Of a stretch of 64,000 nt of DNA, positions 38,118 through 46,510 are shown piece by piece. Source of the stretch: Microbacterium aerolatum. GTDB taxonomy: Bacteria; Actinomycetota; Actinomycetes; Actinomycetales; Microbacteriaceae. A program made the position numbers and the translations under genes. Location: assembly GCF_007988825.1 (NCBI RefSeq), contig NZ_BJUW01000008.1, positions 1-64,000 on the forward strand. The letters are read 5' to 3'. The first letter of the stretch is position 1, and every line of letters starts with the position of its first letter. The notes beneath the pieces were generated by a model. That model searched no databases. It saw only the letters and a list, made by a program, of their open reading frames with translations, and was not told the DNA's origin.

Positions 38118-41100
38118 TCGTCGCTCCCTCGAGGTTCGAGTCGATCGTGACGATGACGGGCGCCTTGTCCGACCCCAGCGCGGTCGCGCCGCTGCGGAAC
38201 ACCCCGTCGCCGGGGCTGGTGACGTCCTTCACCAGCTCGTCCATCTCGTCCGTGGGCTGAACGGCGAAAGCGACGGCCAGGGTCTCCCCCGCGATGAGCT
38301 CGGCGTGGGCCTGCAGCGCCTCGGCGTTCTCGGGGGCGACGTTCAGCGCCAGCACGATGCGGTCGCTGACGTCGAGGCCGGCGTTCTTGCGCGCCTCCTG
38401 GACGACGCGGATGGCGTCGCGCGCCATTCCCTCCGCCTCGAGCTCCGGCGTCGTCTGCGTGTCGAGCAGCACGAATCCGCCACCGGGCACGACGGCGAGC
38501 GCTTCGCCCTCAGGACGCCCTGCGGTCTCCAGCACGAGCTCGTACTCCTGGGGCTCGAGCGCGATGCCGTCGACGATCACGACACCGTTCTGCTCCTCCC
38601 AGACACCCGCTCTGGCGCCGGCGATGACATGCTGGACCTGCTTTCCCAGACGCGGACCCGCGGCGCGGGCGTTGACGCTGAGGCGGTGGCTGATGCCGTA
38701 CTCGGCGGCAGCCGTGTCGGTGAGCTGGACGAGCTCGACTGACTTCACGTTGAGCTCGTCGCGCAGGATGTCCTCGAACTGTCCGAGCTGATCGGCGACC
38801 GGCGAGACGACGGTGTAGCGCGCGAGCGGCAGGCGCACACGCAGCTTCTCCTTCTTGCGCAGGGCGTTGCCGACGCTGGACAGCTCGCGCACGGCATCCA
38901 TCGCTTCGCGGATGTCGTCCGCTGCGGGGAACGCGTCGGCGTCCGGCCAATCGGTCAGGTGGACGCTGCGTCCGCCGGTGAGTCCCCGCCAGATGCGCTC
39001 GCTGATCAGCGGCACGAGCGGTGCTGCGACCCGCGTCAGCGTCTCGAGCACGGTGTACAGCGTGTCGAACGCGTCCGTTGCGCCCTCGGCGGACGCGTCG
39101 GCGCCGACCCAGAAGCGGTCGCGCGAGCGGCGGATGTACCAGTTCGTCAGCACCTCGGCGAAGTCGCGCAGGCGTGCGGATGCCGTGGTGGAGTCGAGCC
39201 CCTCGAGGTCGGATGCCACGTCGCGGACGAGTTCGCCAAGCCGAGACAGGATGTACCGGTCGAGCACGTCGGTCGAGTCCGTGCGCCACCGTGCTTCATA
39301 TCCGGCCGAGCGGCCGGATTCGGTCCCTGAGCCTGTCGAAGGGTCGCCCGAGGCGTTCGCGTACGTGGCGAAGAAGTACCACGAGCTCCACAGCGGCAGC
39401 AGGAACTCGCGCACGCCAGCGCGGATGCCTTCCTCGGTCACGGCGAGGTTGCCGCCGCGCAGCACCGAGCTCGACATCAGGAACCAGCGCATGGCGTCGG
39501 AGCCGTCGCGGTCGAAGACCTCCGAGACGTCCGGGTAGTTGCGCAGCGACTTCGACATCTTGTAGCCGTCGTTGCCCAGCACGATGCCGTGGCAGCTGAC
39601 GCCGGTGAAGGCAGGACGGTCGAACAGTGCGGTCGAGAGCACGTGCATGACGTAGAACCAGCCGCGGGTCTGCCCGATGTACTCGACGATGAAATCGGCC
39701 GGCGAGTGCGAGTCGAACCACTCCTGGTTCTCGAACGGGTAGTGCACCTGCGCGTACGGCATCGATCCGGAGTCGAACCAGACGTCGAACACATCCTCGA
39801 TGCGGCGCATGGTGCTCTTGCCGGTGGGGTCGTCCGGGTTCGGGCGGGTCAGGTCGTCGATGTACGGGCGGTGCAGGTCGATCTCACCCTGCGGGTTGCG
39901 CGGCAGCGTGCCGAAGTCGCGCTCGAGGTCTTCCAGTGATCCGTAGGCGTCGACGCGCGGGTACTCGGGGTCGTCGCTCTTCCAGATCGGGATGGGCGAG
40001 CCCCAGTACCGATTGCGGCTGATCGACCAGTCGCGGGCGCCCTCGAGCCACTTGCCGAACTGCCCCTCCTTGACGTTCTCGGGCACCCAGGTGATCTGCT
40101 CGTTGTTCGCGAGCATCCTGTCCTTGATGTCGGTGACGCGGATGAACCAGCTCGACACGGCCTTGTAGATCAGGGGGTTCCGGCAGCGCCAGCAGTGCGG
40201 GTACGAGTGCACGTAGCTCTGCAGCCGCACCAGACGGCCGTTGTCGCGGATGATCCGCACAAGCGGGGTGTTCGCGTCCATCCACAGTTCGCCGGCGACG
40301 TCGGTCACGTTCGGCAGGAAGCGGCCGCCGTCGTCGAGCGACAGGATGGTCGGGATGCCGGCGCCTCCCGCGACACGCTGGTCGTCCTCACCGTAGGCGG
40401 GCGCCTGGTGGACGATGCCGGTGCCGTCGGTGGTGGTGACGTAGTCGTCGACGAGGATGCGCCAGGCTCGCTGCGTGCCGTAGGTCTCCTCGTCTGCGTA
40501 GTAGTCGAACAGCCGGTCGTAGGTCACATCCTGCAGTTCTGCACCGCGGAGGGTCGAGTCCACCGCGGCCAGGGCGTCGTCGGAGTTCTCGTAGCCGAGA
40601 TCCTTGGCATAGCCGCCGAGCAGGTCCTTTGCGAGCAGGTAACGGTGCGCGGAGGACTCGACGGCCACGCGGTCGGCGGAGGGTGCGGCGCGGTCCTGAT
40701 GCACGTCGGCCGCTCCAGCGGGTCCGGCCGGCAGAACGACGTACTCGATGTCCGGACCCACGGCGAGCGCGAGGTTGGTCGGAAGGGTCCACGGGGTCGT
40801 CGTCCAGGCGAGGGCGCGTACACCGGTGAGCCCCAGCGACTCGGCCTTCGCGCCCACCAGCGGGAATGTGACGGTGACGGAGGGGTCCTGGCGGTCCTGG
40901 TAGACGTCGTCGTCCATGCGCAGCTCGTGAGCCGACAGCGGCGTCTCATCGCGCCAGCAGTACGGCAGCACGCGGTAACCCTCGTAGGCGAGGCCCTTGT
41001 CGTAGAGCGTCTTGAAGGCCCAGAGCACGCTCTCCATGTAGCCGAGGTCGAGGGTCTTGTAGCCGCGGTCGAAGTCGACCCAGCGGGCCTGGCGGGTGAC

Positions 41101-41547
41101 GTAGTCCTTCCAGTCCTCCGTGTACGCGAGCACGGAGTCGCGGGCCTTGCCGTTGAAGACATCGATGCCCATGTCTTCGATCTCGCTCTTCTCGGTGATG
41201 CCGAGCTGCTTCATGGCCTCGAGCTCGGCCGGAAGACCGTGCGTGTCCCAGCCGAACACCCGGTCGACCTTCTTGCCGCGCATGGTCTGGAAGCGCGGGA
41301 ACAGGTCCTTGGCGTAGCCGGTGAGCAGGTGGCCGTAGTGCGGCAGTCCGTTGGCGAAGGGAGGGCCGTCGTAGAAGACCCACTCGTCTGCGTCCTCGCG
41401 CTGTGCGATGGAAGCGCGGAAGGTGTCGTCCTGCTTCCAGAACTCGAGGATCTCGCGCTCGATCTCGGGGAACCGCGGGCTGGCTGCGACAGAGGCGGCC
41501 GAGGCGTCGGCGGCGGGGCCGAAGGCGGAGGGGCGTGGGTAGGTCAT
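38110..41547 (-). CDS. ileS: Isoleucyl-tRNA synthetase, eukaryote-like (type II)
   Basis: Attaches isoleucine to tRNA-Ile. At 1145 residues it is of the long type. The class I motif is HYGH (residues 70-73) in [17 protein letters not shown], the form seen in eukaryotic and type II bacterial enzymes, which are less sensitive to mupirocin than type I. KMSKS lies near residue 662; zinc ligands appear as HCWRCRNP around 450. A family B repeat adds [10 protein letters not shown] in frame near residues 735-750. A T-box leader precedes the gene; folC, DUF4233 and ndk follow. Confidence 0.97.
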   Translation of the reverse strand: MTYPRPSAFGPAADASAASVAASPRFPEIEREILEFWKQDDTFRASIAQREDADEWVFYDGPPFANGLPHYGHLLTGYAKDLFPRFQTMRGKKVDRVFGWDTHGLPAELEAMKQLGITEKSEIEDMGIDVFNGKARDSVLAYTEDWKDYVTRQARWVDFDRGYKTLDLGYMESVLWAFKTLYDKGLAYEGYRVLPYCWRDETPLSAHELRMDDDVYQDRQDPSVTVTFPLVGAKAESLGLTGVRALAWTTTPWTLPTNLALAVGPDIEYVVLPAGPAGAADVHQDRAAPSADRVAVESSAHRYLLAKDLLGGYAKDLGYENSDDALAAVDSTLRGAELQDVTYDRLFDYYADEETYGTQRAWRILVDDYVTTTDGTGIVHQAPAYGEDDQRVAGGAGIPTILSLDDGGRFLPNVTDVAGELWMDANTPLVRIIRDNGRLVRLQSYVHSYPHCWRCRNPLIYKAVSSWFIRVTDIKDRMLANNEQITWVPENVKEGQFGKWLEGARDWSISRNRYWGSPIPIWKSDDPEYPRVDAYGSLEDLERDFGTLPRNPQGEIDLHRPYIDDLTRPNPDDPTGKSTMRRIEDVFDVWFDSGSMPYAQVHYPFENQEWFDSHSPADFIVEYIGQTRGWFYVMHVLSTALFDRPAFTGVSCHGIVLGNDGYKMSKSLRNYPDVSEVFDRDGSDAMRWFLMSSSVLRGGNLAVTEEGIRAGVREFLLPLWSSWYFFATYANASGDPSTGSGTESGRSAGYEARWRTDSTDVLDRYILSRLGELVRDVASDLEGLDSTTASARLRDFAEVLTNWYIRRSRDRFWVGADASAEGATDAFDTLYTVLETLTRVAAPLVPLISERIWRGLTGGRSVHLTDWPDADAFPAADDIREAMDAVRELSSVGNALRKKEKLRVRLPLARYTVVSPVADQLGQFEDILRDELNVKSVELVQLTDTAAAEYGISHRLSVNARAAGPRLGKQVQHVIAGARAGVWEEQNGVVIVDGIALEPQEYELVLETAGRPEGEALAVVPGGGFVLLDTQTTPELEAEGMARDAIRVVQEARKNAGLDVSDRIVLALNVAPENAEALQAHAELIAGETLAVAFAVQPTDEMDELVKDVTSPGDGVFRSGATALGSDKAPVIVTIDSNLEGATNV
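39301..39345. repeat. Palindrome plus family B repeat inside ileS
   Basis: A perfect 8-2-8 palindrome TCCGGCCG-AG-CGGCCGGA (39301-39318) is followed by a family B copy, CCTGAGCCTGTCGAAGG (39326-39342, flanked by GGTC). Both are translated in frame within ileS. Confidence 0.78.
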
Positions 41548-41589
41548 GTGCGCTCGCAGTGTCGTGGGTGGATGCTGCTTGCGAGGACG

Positions 41590-41745
41590 ATCCTGTGGAC
41601 CGCGGTACCACCCCGCGTGCTGCGCCTCACGGCGCTGCCACTCTCACTGCGGCGATGACGGGCCTGCCCCGCTCGGTTCTAGTGGGTCTCGCGACCGTTC
41701 TTCCGAGAGCTCCCCGGTGATGGCCGGATCAACGCTGGTGGGTCC
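41590..41745 (-). promoter_or_regulatory. T-box leader of ileS
   Basis: Senses uncharged tRNA-Ile by base pairing. The T-box sequence GGGGTGGTACCGCGG lies at 41614-41600. Upstream are the conserved AACCGAGCGGG-type segment (about 41680-41670) and a short stem I with a probable ATC (Ile) specifier at 41729-41727. There is no terminator hairpin or T tract before the ATG; instead the T-box is about 50 nt from the start, as in actinobacterial translational T-boxes of ileS with reduced stem I. Confidence 0.9.
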
Positions 41746-41774
41746 ATTGTACGCGGCATCCCGTGCCGCTCGCA
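41746..41774 (-). promoter_or_regulatory. Promoter of ileS
   Basis: TGCGAG (41774-41769), 17-nt spacer, TACAAT (41751-41746). The transcript would begin near 41740, at the foot of T-box stem I. Confidence 0.65.
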
Positions 41775-41789
41775 CGGCTTCGACGGGCT

Positions 41790-42482
41790 TCACTCCTCCC
41801 GGTGGTACCCGTGGAGGTCGTCCTGGACGCCGTTGATCCAGGCCTCGTCGCCACCATCGGGGTCGGCCACGCGCACGGTGCGGGCGAACGCCTCGTCGAC
41901 GACGGATGCCTCGAACCCGGCATCCTGCAGCCGCAAGGCCAGCGCGTCCACGTCCCCGCGCGCTTCGAACGACAGACCGACCCGGGGCTTCCCCGCGTGC
42001 AAGCCGACCGAGCCGCCGTCACCCAGCATCTCCACCCAGCCGCCGCGGTCCGCCGCGATGCCGGCCCGAAAACCGAGCGCCTCGAGAATCGCCCGAGGCT
42101 CGGCCAGATCCTCCTGGAACCAGATCGGCTGGACGGCGATCTCGCCGGCACCGTGCTGCACAGCACCCTCCGAGACCGTGATGGATACGCCGGATGCCGC
42201 ACGCACGACCAGCATCTCGCCCACACCCGCCATGACCGTGCGCTCGACAGCGAAGGACAAGAGAGCGGATGCCGCGGCATCCAGGTCTACGACGACGAGG
42301 TGGATGTCGACCGTTCCAGGGCTGTGGTCGGGCGTCGCTTCGTGCACGGCGAGCACTCCGTCGGCGTGAAACTCGCCCCATGCCGGCGTCGGCGGATAGG
42401 GCGCCACGAAGCCGAGCGCCTCGGCCAGCGCCCACCAGCGCTCAGGCCTGTCGGTGTACAGGATCTGCTGGACGACGGTCAT
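41790..42482 (-). CDS. Two-domain VOC/glyoxalase-like protein
   Basis: A 230-residue protein with two repeats of the vicinal-oxygen-chelate fold (about 1-115 and 118-225; the second includes [19 protein letters not shown] and [17 protein letters not shown]). Members include glyoxalases, dioxygenases and drug-binding resistance proteins; the metal ligands are not clear here. The ATG overlaps the stop of a ribbon-helix-helix gene, so both are made together. The function is unknown. Confidence 0.8.
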   Translation of the reverse strand: MTVVQQILYTDRPERWWALAEALGFVAPYPPTPAWGEFHADGVLAVHEATPDHSPGTVDIHLVVVDLDAAASALLSFAVERTVMAGVGEMLVVRAASGVSITVSEGAVQHGAGEIAVQPIWFQEDLAEPRAILEALGFRAGIAADRGGWVEMLGDGGSVGLHAGKPRVGLSFEARGDVDALALRLQDAGFEASVVDEAFARTVRVADPDGGDEAWINGVQDDLHGYHREE

Positions 42483-42631
42483 GCCTTCTCCTCCAGGTAT
42501 GCGCGCAGTGCCGTCTCAACGAGCGCGGACAGGCTGGTGCTCTCATCGATCGCCCGGTGTTTCACCTCTCGGATGAGATCAGAGGGCAGGTACACGTTGA
42601 ACTGCGACTTCTTCGCCTCACTTGCTTGCAT
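42479..42631 (-). CDS. Ribbon-helix-helix (CopG-type) regulator, 50 residues
   Basis: A very small DNA-binding protein: a beta strand [11 protein letters not shown] (~9-19), a helix REVKHRAID, then [19 protein letters not shown], the ordinary RHH pattern of antitoxins and autoregulators. It overlaps the VOC gene by 4 nt (ATGA). The ATG has no ribosome site; TAGATT (42643-42638) ends 6 nt upstream and TTGAGC lies 18 nt before that. The direct repeat GCTAG-ATT-GCTAG over the start region could be its own operator. In a toxin-antitoxin pair this would be the antitoxin, but a VOC partner is unusual. Confidence 0.85.
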   Translation of the reverse strand: MQASEAKKSQFNVYLPSDLIREVKHRAIDESTSLSALVETALRAYLEEKA

Positions 42632-42670
42632 ACTAGCAATCTAGCGCAAAGTGGCCAGTACGCTCAAGAC
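42632..42670. promoter_or_regulatory. Interlocked divergent leaderless promoters (RHH / pentapeptide gene)
   Basis: Minus strand: TTGAGC (42667-42662), 18 nt, TAGATT (42643-42638), 6 nt, ATG. Plus strand: TACGCT (42659-42664), 6 nt, ATG at 42671. The -35 of one overlaps the -10 of the other, so only one can be occupied at a time. Confidence 0.6.
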
Positions 42671-43321
42671 ATGGCTCGCACCGCAGACTCCCCCGCCGCT
42701 CCACGTGTCTCACCGCCTGACCTGCCCGACGAGTTCGCCGAAGCCCAGCCGGCGCGGGGCGCCGATCTTCTGGCCGCCCGGCTCGATCTCACCGGCGACG
42801 TCGACCTGGCCCATTGCTCACTCGAGCAGTGCGTCATCGAGGCCGACGTCGACACGCTCGATCTCACCGGTGCGACGATCCTCGACGTCGACATGCACGG
42901 TGTGCGCGTGGCATCCATGCCCATGCGTAACGCGAGCATCCGGCGACTGCGCATCACCGGCGGGCGCATCGGGACGCTAGATCTGAGCGGCGCCCGCATC
43001 GATGAGCTCGAGCTGAGGGACCTGCGCGTCGATTACTTGAACCTCGGTGGAGCGAAGGCCACCGACGTCCTCGTCGCCGACTCGACGATACGCACCCTCG
43101 ACACTCCACAGGCCGAGCTCACCCGCGTGCGTTTCGACGACTGCCGCAGCGACGAGGTCGACCCGCGGGGGCTGCGCTCGAAGGACGTCGACCTTCGGGG
43201 CCTCGATGCGGGCGCCTTCACCGATGCGAACAGCCTCCGGGGCACGACGCTCACGATGTTCCAGGTGCAGCAACTCGCGCCGACGCTCGCCGCAGGGGTC
43301 GGGATTCAAGTCAAGGACTGA
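42671..43321 (+). CDS. Pentapeptide-repeat-like protein
   Basis: A 216-residue protein with a run of short repeats with the A(D/N)Lxx-like periodicity (LDLTGATILDVDMHGVRV, IGTLDLSGARIDELELRDL, LNLGGAKATDVLVAD), which forms a right-handed quadrilateral helix in this family. Pentapeptide proteins can mimic DNA and protect gyrase, but most have no known role. The ATG is 6 nt after TACGCT. It is divergent from the RHH/VOC pair and followed by a family A repeat. Confidence 0.82.
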   Translation: MARTADSPAAPRVSPPDLPDEFAEAQPARGADLLAARLDLTGDVDLAHCSLEQCVIEADVDTLDLTGATILDVDMHGVRVASMPMRNASIRRLRITGGRIGTLDLSGARIDELELRDLRVDYLNLGGAKATDVLVADSTIRTLDTPQAELTRVRFDDCRSDEVDPRGLRSKDVDLRGLDAGAFTDANSLRGTTLTMFQVQQLAPTLAAGVGIQVKD

Positions 43322-43326
43322 AGCAC

Positions 43327-43403
43327 GGCTTCGACTCCCTTCGGTCGCTCACCCCGTTTCGGCCGCGCGGCCTGCGGCCGCTCCGCTCAGCGCCCCCGCG
43401 GGG
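43327..43403 (+). repeat. Dispersed repeat, family A, copy 3
   Basis: Begins GGCTTCGACTCCCTTCGG, continues GTCGCTCACCCCGTTTCGG, then a strong GCGGCCTGCGGCCGC-type hairpin and a CCCCGCGGGG palindrome (43394-43403). It lies between the convergent pentapeptide and ArsA-like genes, where it may also act as a terminator. Confidence 0.72.
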
Positions 43404-43433
43404 AAGAGCCTCCAGCGGGGAGGAGTAGGACGT

Positions 43434-44402
43434 TCAGTGCCGAGCGACGAACTCGGCCAGGGTTCCCAGCGCCTCGACACCGGTGAGTTCCCCTGCCAGC
43501 AGCGGCACTTGGATCACAGGGACATCCGGCACCGCCAGGTGCACGGCCGTCAGGTGCTTGTCCTCGACGTCACGACGGGCGCGCAGCAGTTCGCCGGCAT
43601 CCGCGGGCGACCGCCTGTTCGCGATCAGCGCAGCCACATCCACACGCATGGCTCTGAGCGATTCGATCACCTCGAGCGTCTCGGCGACCGGCAGCGCTTC
43701 GGCGGTGAACACCACGATGAAACCGCAGACCTCCGCATCGGTGATCGCGTTCTGCAGTCTGTCGAAGCGCACCCGGCGCCGTTGCAGTGTGCGACGCAGC
43801 TCCGCGTCGGCGGAGGACGCCTGCTCAGCGTTTCCGGTCAGTCCCCGCATCGCCGCCGAGAACCGCTCCGAGCGGTCGCGGTTGCGCAGCAGGGTGTCGG
43901 TCCAACCTGCCAGCTGTCCCGGCAGTGCCAGCAGTCGCAGAGTGTGACCGGATGGCGCGGTGTCGAAGATGACGAGATCGTAGTCTCGCTCTGCGACGTC
44001 CGCAGCCTCGGCGATCCTCTCCAGCACCGCCGATTCGTGACTGCCCGGTGCGTGCCGCGCGCGCTCGAGATGCTCCCTCGCCTGCGAGTGCTGACGTTCC
44101 GGCAGCATCCGTACCATGGTCTGTTCGACCGCCGCCAAGTGCCGCGCGATCGTTCCCTCAGGATCGATCTCCATCCCATCGACGCATCCGCCGTCGGGCC
44201 CGTCGGCGAGCCGCACCGGTTCATCCCCTACCTCGCACTCCCACAGGTGGCCGAGGTTGTGCGCCGGGTCGGTCGATACCACCAGTACCCGTGCCCCTCG
44301 CCGCGCCCGCGCCAGTCCGATCGCCGATGCCAGAGAGGTCTTCCCGACGCCGCCTTTGCCGCCCACGAACAGGATGCGGCGGCGCTCATCTGTCAGCAGC
44401 AT
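43434..44402 (-). CDS. ArsA-like P-loop ATPase
   Basis: A SIMIBI-class ATPase of the ArsA/Get3 family, 322 residues. Seen: deviant P-loop VGGKGGVGKTS at residues 13-23, switch-like VVSTDPAHNLGHLW, and the DTAPSGHTLRLLALP motif near 140, all typical of ArsA. No arsB, arsR-arsC or arsenite-binding Cys triad is present. Its ATG is formed from the same bases as the terminal Cys-Cys-stop of the upstream small protein (10-nt overlap), so it is coupled to the CstA operon. I infer that it loads or energises something for the transporter; arsenic export is unlikely. Confidence 0.88.
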   Translation of the reverse strand: MLLTDERRRILFVGGKGGVGKTSLASAIGLARARRGARVLVVSTDPAHNLGHLWECEVGDEPVRLADGPDGGCVDGMEIDPEGTIARHLAAVEQTMVRMLPERQHSQAREHLERARHAPGSHESAVLERIAEAADVAERDYDLVIFDTAPSGHTLRLLALPGQLAGWTDTLLRNRDRSERFSAAMRGLTGNAEQASSADAELRRTLQRRRVRFDRLQNAITDAEVCGFIVVFTAEALPVAETLEVIESLRAMRVDVAALIANRRSPADAGELLRARRDVEDKHLTAVHLAVPDVPVIQVPLLAGELTGVEALGTLAEFVARH

Positions 44403-44677
44403 GACATCTGATCCAACGGCGACCTCGGCATCCCCATCCGCCGATGCCAGGCGTGGAAATCCTCGGCGAGCATGGGCATCAGCTCCGCACTGTAGTACGC
44501 CGCCGGATCGGGCACACCGAGAGCCTCACCGAGCACGACGAGCGTGAACAGGTCGTCCTCATCGCGCCTCTCACGGGCGAGCGTCTGGCGGTACGGACCG
44601 GCGTAGTACTCGGTCAGCCCTTCCCGGAAAGCGGCCCAGCGCTCCGAGAAGCGCCGGGCCGCCGTGCGGTGCATCAC
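44393..44677 (-). CDS. Small CC-terminal protein (cory-CC-star type), CstA partner
   Basis: A 94-residue protein that ends ...DQMSCC-stop. It fits the group called cory-CC-star, found beside CstA-like transporters in actinobacteria. The enterobacterial CstA/BtsT partners YbdD and YjiX likewise end in Cys-Cys. It contains FREGLTEYYAGPYRQTL, EDDLFTLVVLGEALGVPDP and YYSAELMPMLAEDFHAWHRR. It starts 3 nt after the cstA stop and overlaps the ArsA-like gene by 10 nt. The C-terminal dithiol could bind a metal or be modified; its role is unknown. Confidence 0.85.
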   Translation of the reverse strand: MMHRTAARRFSERWAAFREGLTEYYAGPYRQTLARERRDEDDLFTLVVLGEALGVPDPAAYYSAELMPMLAEDFHAWHRRMGMPRSPLDQMSCC

Positions 44678-44680
44678 AGG

Positions 44681-46408
44681 TCAGACCTCCTCCCGCACCG
44701 CCTGGATGCTGGCATCCTGATCCTCCGGTTCGGGCGGGTCCGTCGCCGCCTTCCGCATGGCGATGACCGCTTCCACCGCGACCCAGATACTCGCCACGAT
44801 GATGACCACGTCGAGCACGAACAGCAGCCAGTCCGGCTGTTCCGGGTTTGCGAACGAGACGAGCTGCTCGATCGCAGCCCAGAAGGACATGACGAACACG
44901 AAGATCAGCGGCAGCAGCGCCGGCAGCGCGTTGCGTCGCTTCCGGATCAGCATCACGGCGAGTATCGACAGCGTCAGGGCTGCCATCAGCTGGTTCGTCG
45001 TGCCGAACAGAGGCCAGATCCGCAGGCCGCCGTCACCACCGAGACCCTGCGAGAACGTCAACCCGAGACCGACGACCACCACGACGAGAGTCGCGGGGAA
45101 CTTCGTGATCCTGATGTGCATCGCGTCGCCGATCTCCTGCACGACGAACCGCAGCAGCCGCATCCCGGTGTCCATGGTCGTCGCGGCGAACAGCACGGCC
45201 ATGGTGGCCAGCACTGTGGCGCTGAGGGATGCCGGGAGGCCGATGCCGGTCTGCATGAGCATCCCACCGCCCTCCACGAAAGCGCCGACGCCACCAGCAC
45301 CGAAGGAGCTGTAGACCTCTTCCCACTCCGCGACCGTACGGAACCCGCCGATCACGGCGAGGATCGTCCCGAGCGACAGCAGGCCCTCGCCGATCGCGCC
45401 GAAGTAGCCGACGAAGCGGGCGTCGGGCTCCTTGTCGAGCTGCTTCGAGCTCGTGCCCGACGAGACCATGCCGTGGAACCCGGAGATGGCACCGCATGCG
45501 ATCGTGACGAACAGCAGCGGGATCATGCTCGGCGTACCCTCGGGCAGCGCCGTGTTGATCATCGGTGCGACGATCTCGGGCTTGTCTGCGGCGAACAGCG
45601 TGGCGATCAGCACCGCGCCGTACAGCAGGCCGAGTCCGATGAACAGCTGGACGCCGTTGATGTAGTCGCGCGGCTGCAGCAGCACCCACACCGGCAGCAG
45701 GGAGGCGATGGCGCCGTAGATGAACAGCGCGAGGATCCAGAAGGTCGCCGGCCCCATGCCGAGGAAGTCGTCCGGCAGTACGACGGGCACCTGGTCGCCC
45801 AGCACGATCAGGGCGTAGAGCGCCACGACGCCGACGATGGTCACTGGGACGAGCGGCCAGCGCATTCGGTAGACAGCGACTCCGACGAGCAGCGCGACCA
45901 CGATCGCCCCCCAGGTGGGGATGACCGCGCTCGGTGTGCTGATCAACAGATTCTTGATGACGACGGCAAACGCGGCGATCACCATCAGCAGCAACAGGAA
46001 GATCACGACGAGGAACAGGTTCGCGCCGCGCTTGCCGATGTAGCGTGCCGACAGCGCGCCGATCGAGCGGCCCTTGTTGCGGGTGGAGGCCCACAGCGCG
46101 CCGAAGTCGTGCATTCCGGCGAAGAACACCGTGCCGAGGGTCACCCAGAGGAAGGCCGGCAGCCAGCCCCAGATGACGGCGATGGCAGGACCGACGATCG
46201 GCGCGGCTCCCGCGACCGAGGTGAAGTGGTGGCCCCACAGGATGAACTTGTTCGTCGGCACGTAGTCGACGCCGTCGTTCAGCTCATGCGCCGGGGTCTT
46301 GAAGGCCGGATCGAGCTTGTAGACCCGCTTGGCCAGGTACTTGGAGTAGACGAGATAGCCGAAGACGAACAACGCCAGGCCTATGAACATCAGCAGGACG
46401 GGACTCAT
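44681..46408 (-). CDS. cstA: Carbon starvation protein CstA (peptide/pyruvate transporter)
   Basis: A large membrane transporter of the CstA family; characterised members import pyruvate or peptides during nutrient limitation. The 575 residues have about sixteen hydrophobic segments with YVPTNKFILWGHHFTSVAGA, AAPIVGPAIAVIWGWLPAFL, FHGMVSSGTSSKQ and the C-terminal RIWPLFGTTNQLMAALTL. GAGGAAG stands before the ATG. The 102-bp upstream gap contains a CACGTG palindrome and TACGGT as a possible -10 box, so it has its own promoter after the ABC transporter genes. A CC-terminal protein and an ArsA-like ATPase follow. Confidence 0.95.
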   Translation of the reverse strand: MSPVLLMFIGLALFVFGYLVYSKYLAKRVYKLDPAFKTPAHELNDGVDYVPTNKFILWGHHFTSVAGAAPIVGPAIAVIWGWLPAFLWVTLGTVFFAGMHDFGALWASTRNKGRSIGALSARYIGKRGANLFLVVIFLLLLMVIAAFAVVIKNLLISTPSAVIPTWGAIVVALLVGVAVYRMRWPLVPVTIVGVVALYALIVLGDQVPVVLPDDFLGMGPATFWILALFIYGAIASLLPVWVLLQPRDYINGVQLFIGLGLLYGAVLIATLFAADKPEIVAPMINTALPEGTPSMIPLLFVTIACGAISGFHGMVSSGTSSKQLDKEPDARFVGYFGAIGEGLLSLGTILAVIGGFRTVAEWEEVYSSFGAGGVGAFVEGGGMLMQTGIGLPASLSATVLATMAVLFAATTMDTGMRLLRFVVQEIGDAMHIRITKFPATLVVVVVGLGLTFSQGLGGDGGLRIWPLFGTTNQLMAALTLSILAVMLIRKRRNALPALLPLIFVFVMSFWAAIEQLVSFANPEQPDWLLFVLDVVIIVASIWVAVEAVIAMRKAATDPPEPEDQDASIQAVREEV

Positions 46409-46510
46409 GGGAGTTTCTTCCTCTCTCGCAGCGACAGCTCTGTCCCCACGTGGTGCCCAACCGTAGCAAAGCTGGGAGAATGCTGACAGAGGCGGGTCGG
46501 GGTGTCAGAA

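Noticed and set aside
43434..44402. Arsenite efflux ATPase (true ArsA)
   Set aside because: No arsB, arsD or arsC neighbours and no Cys triad; the operon partner is CstA.
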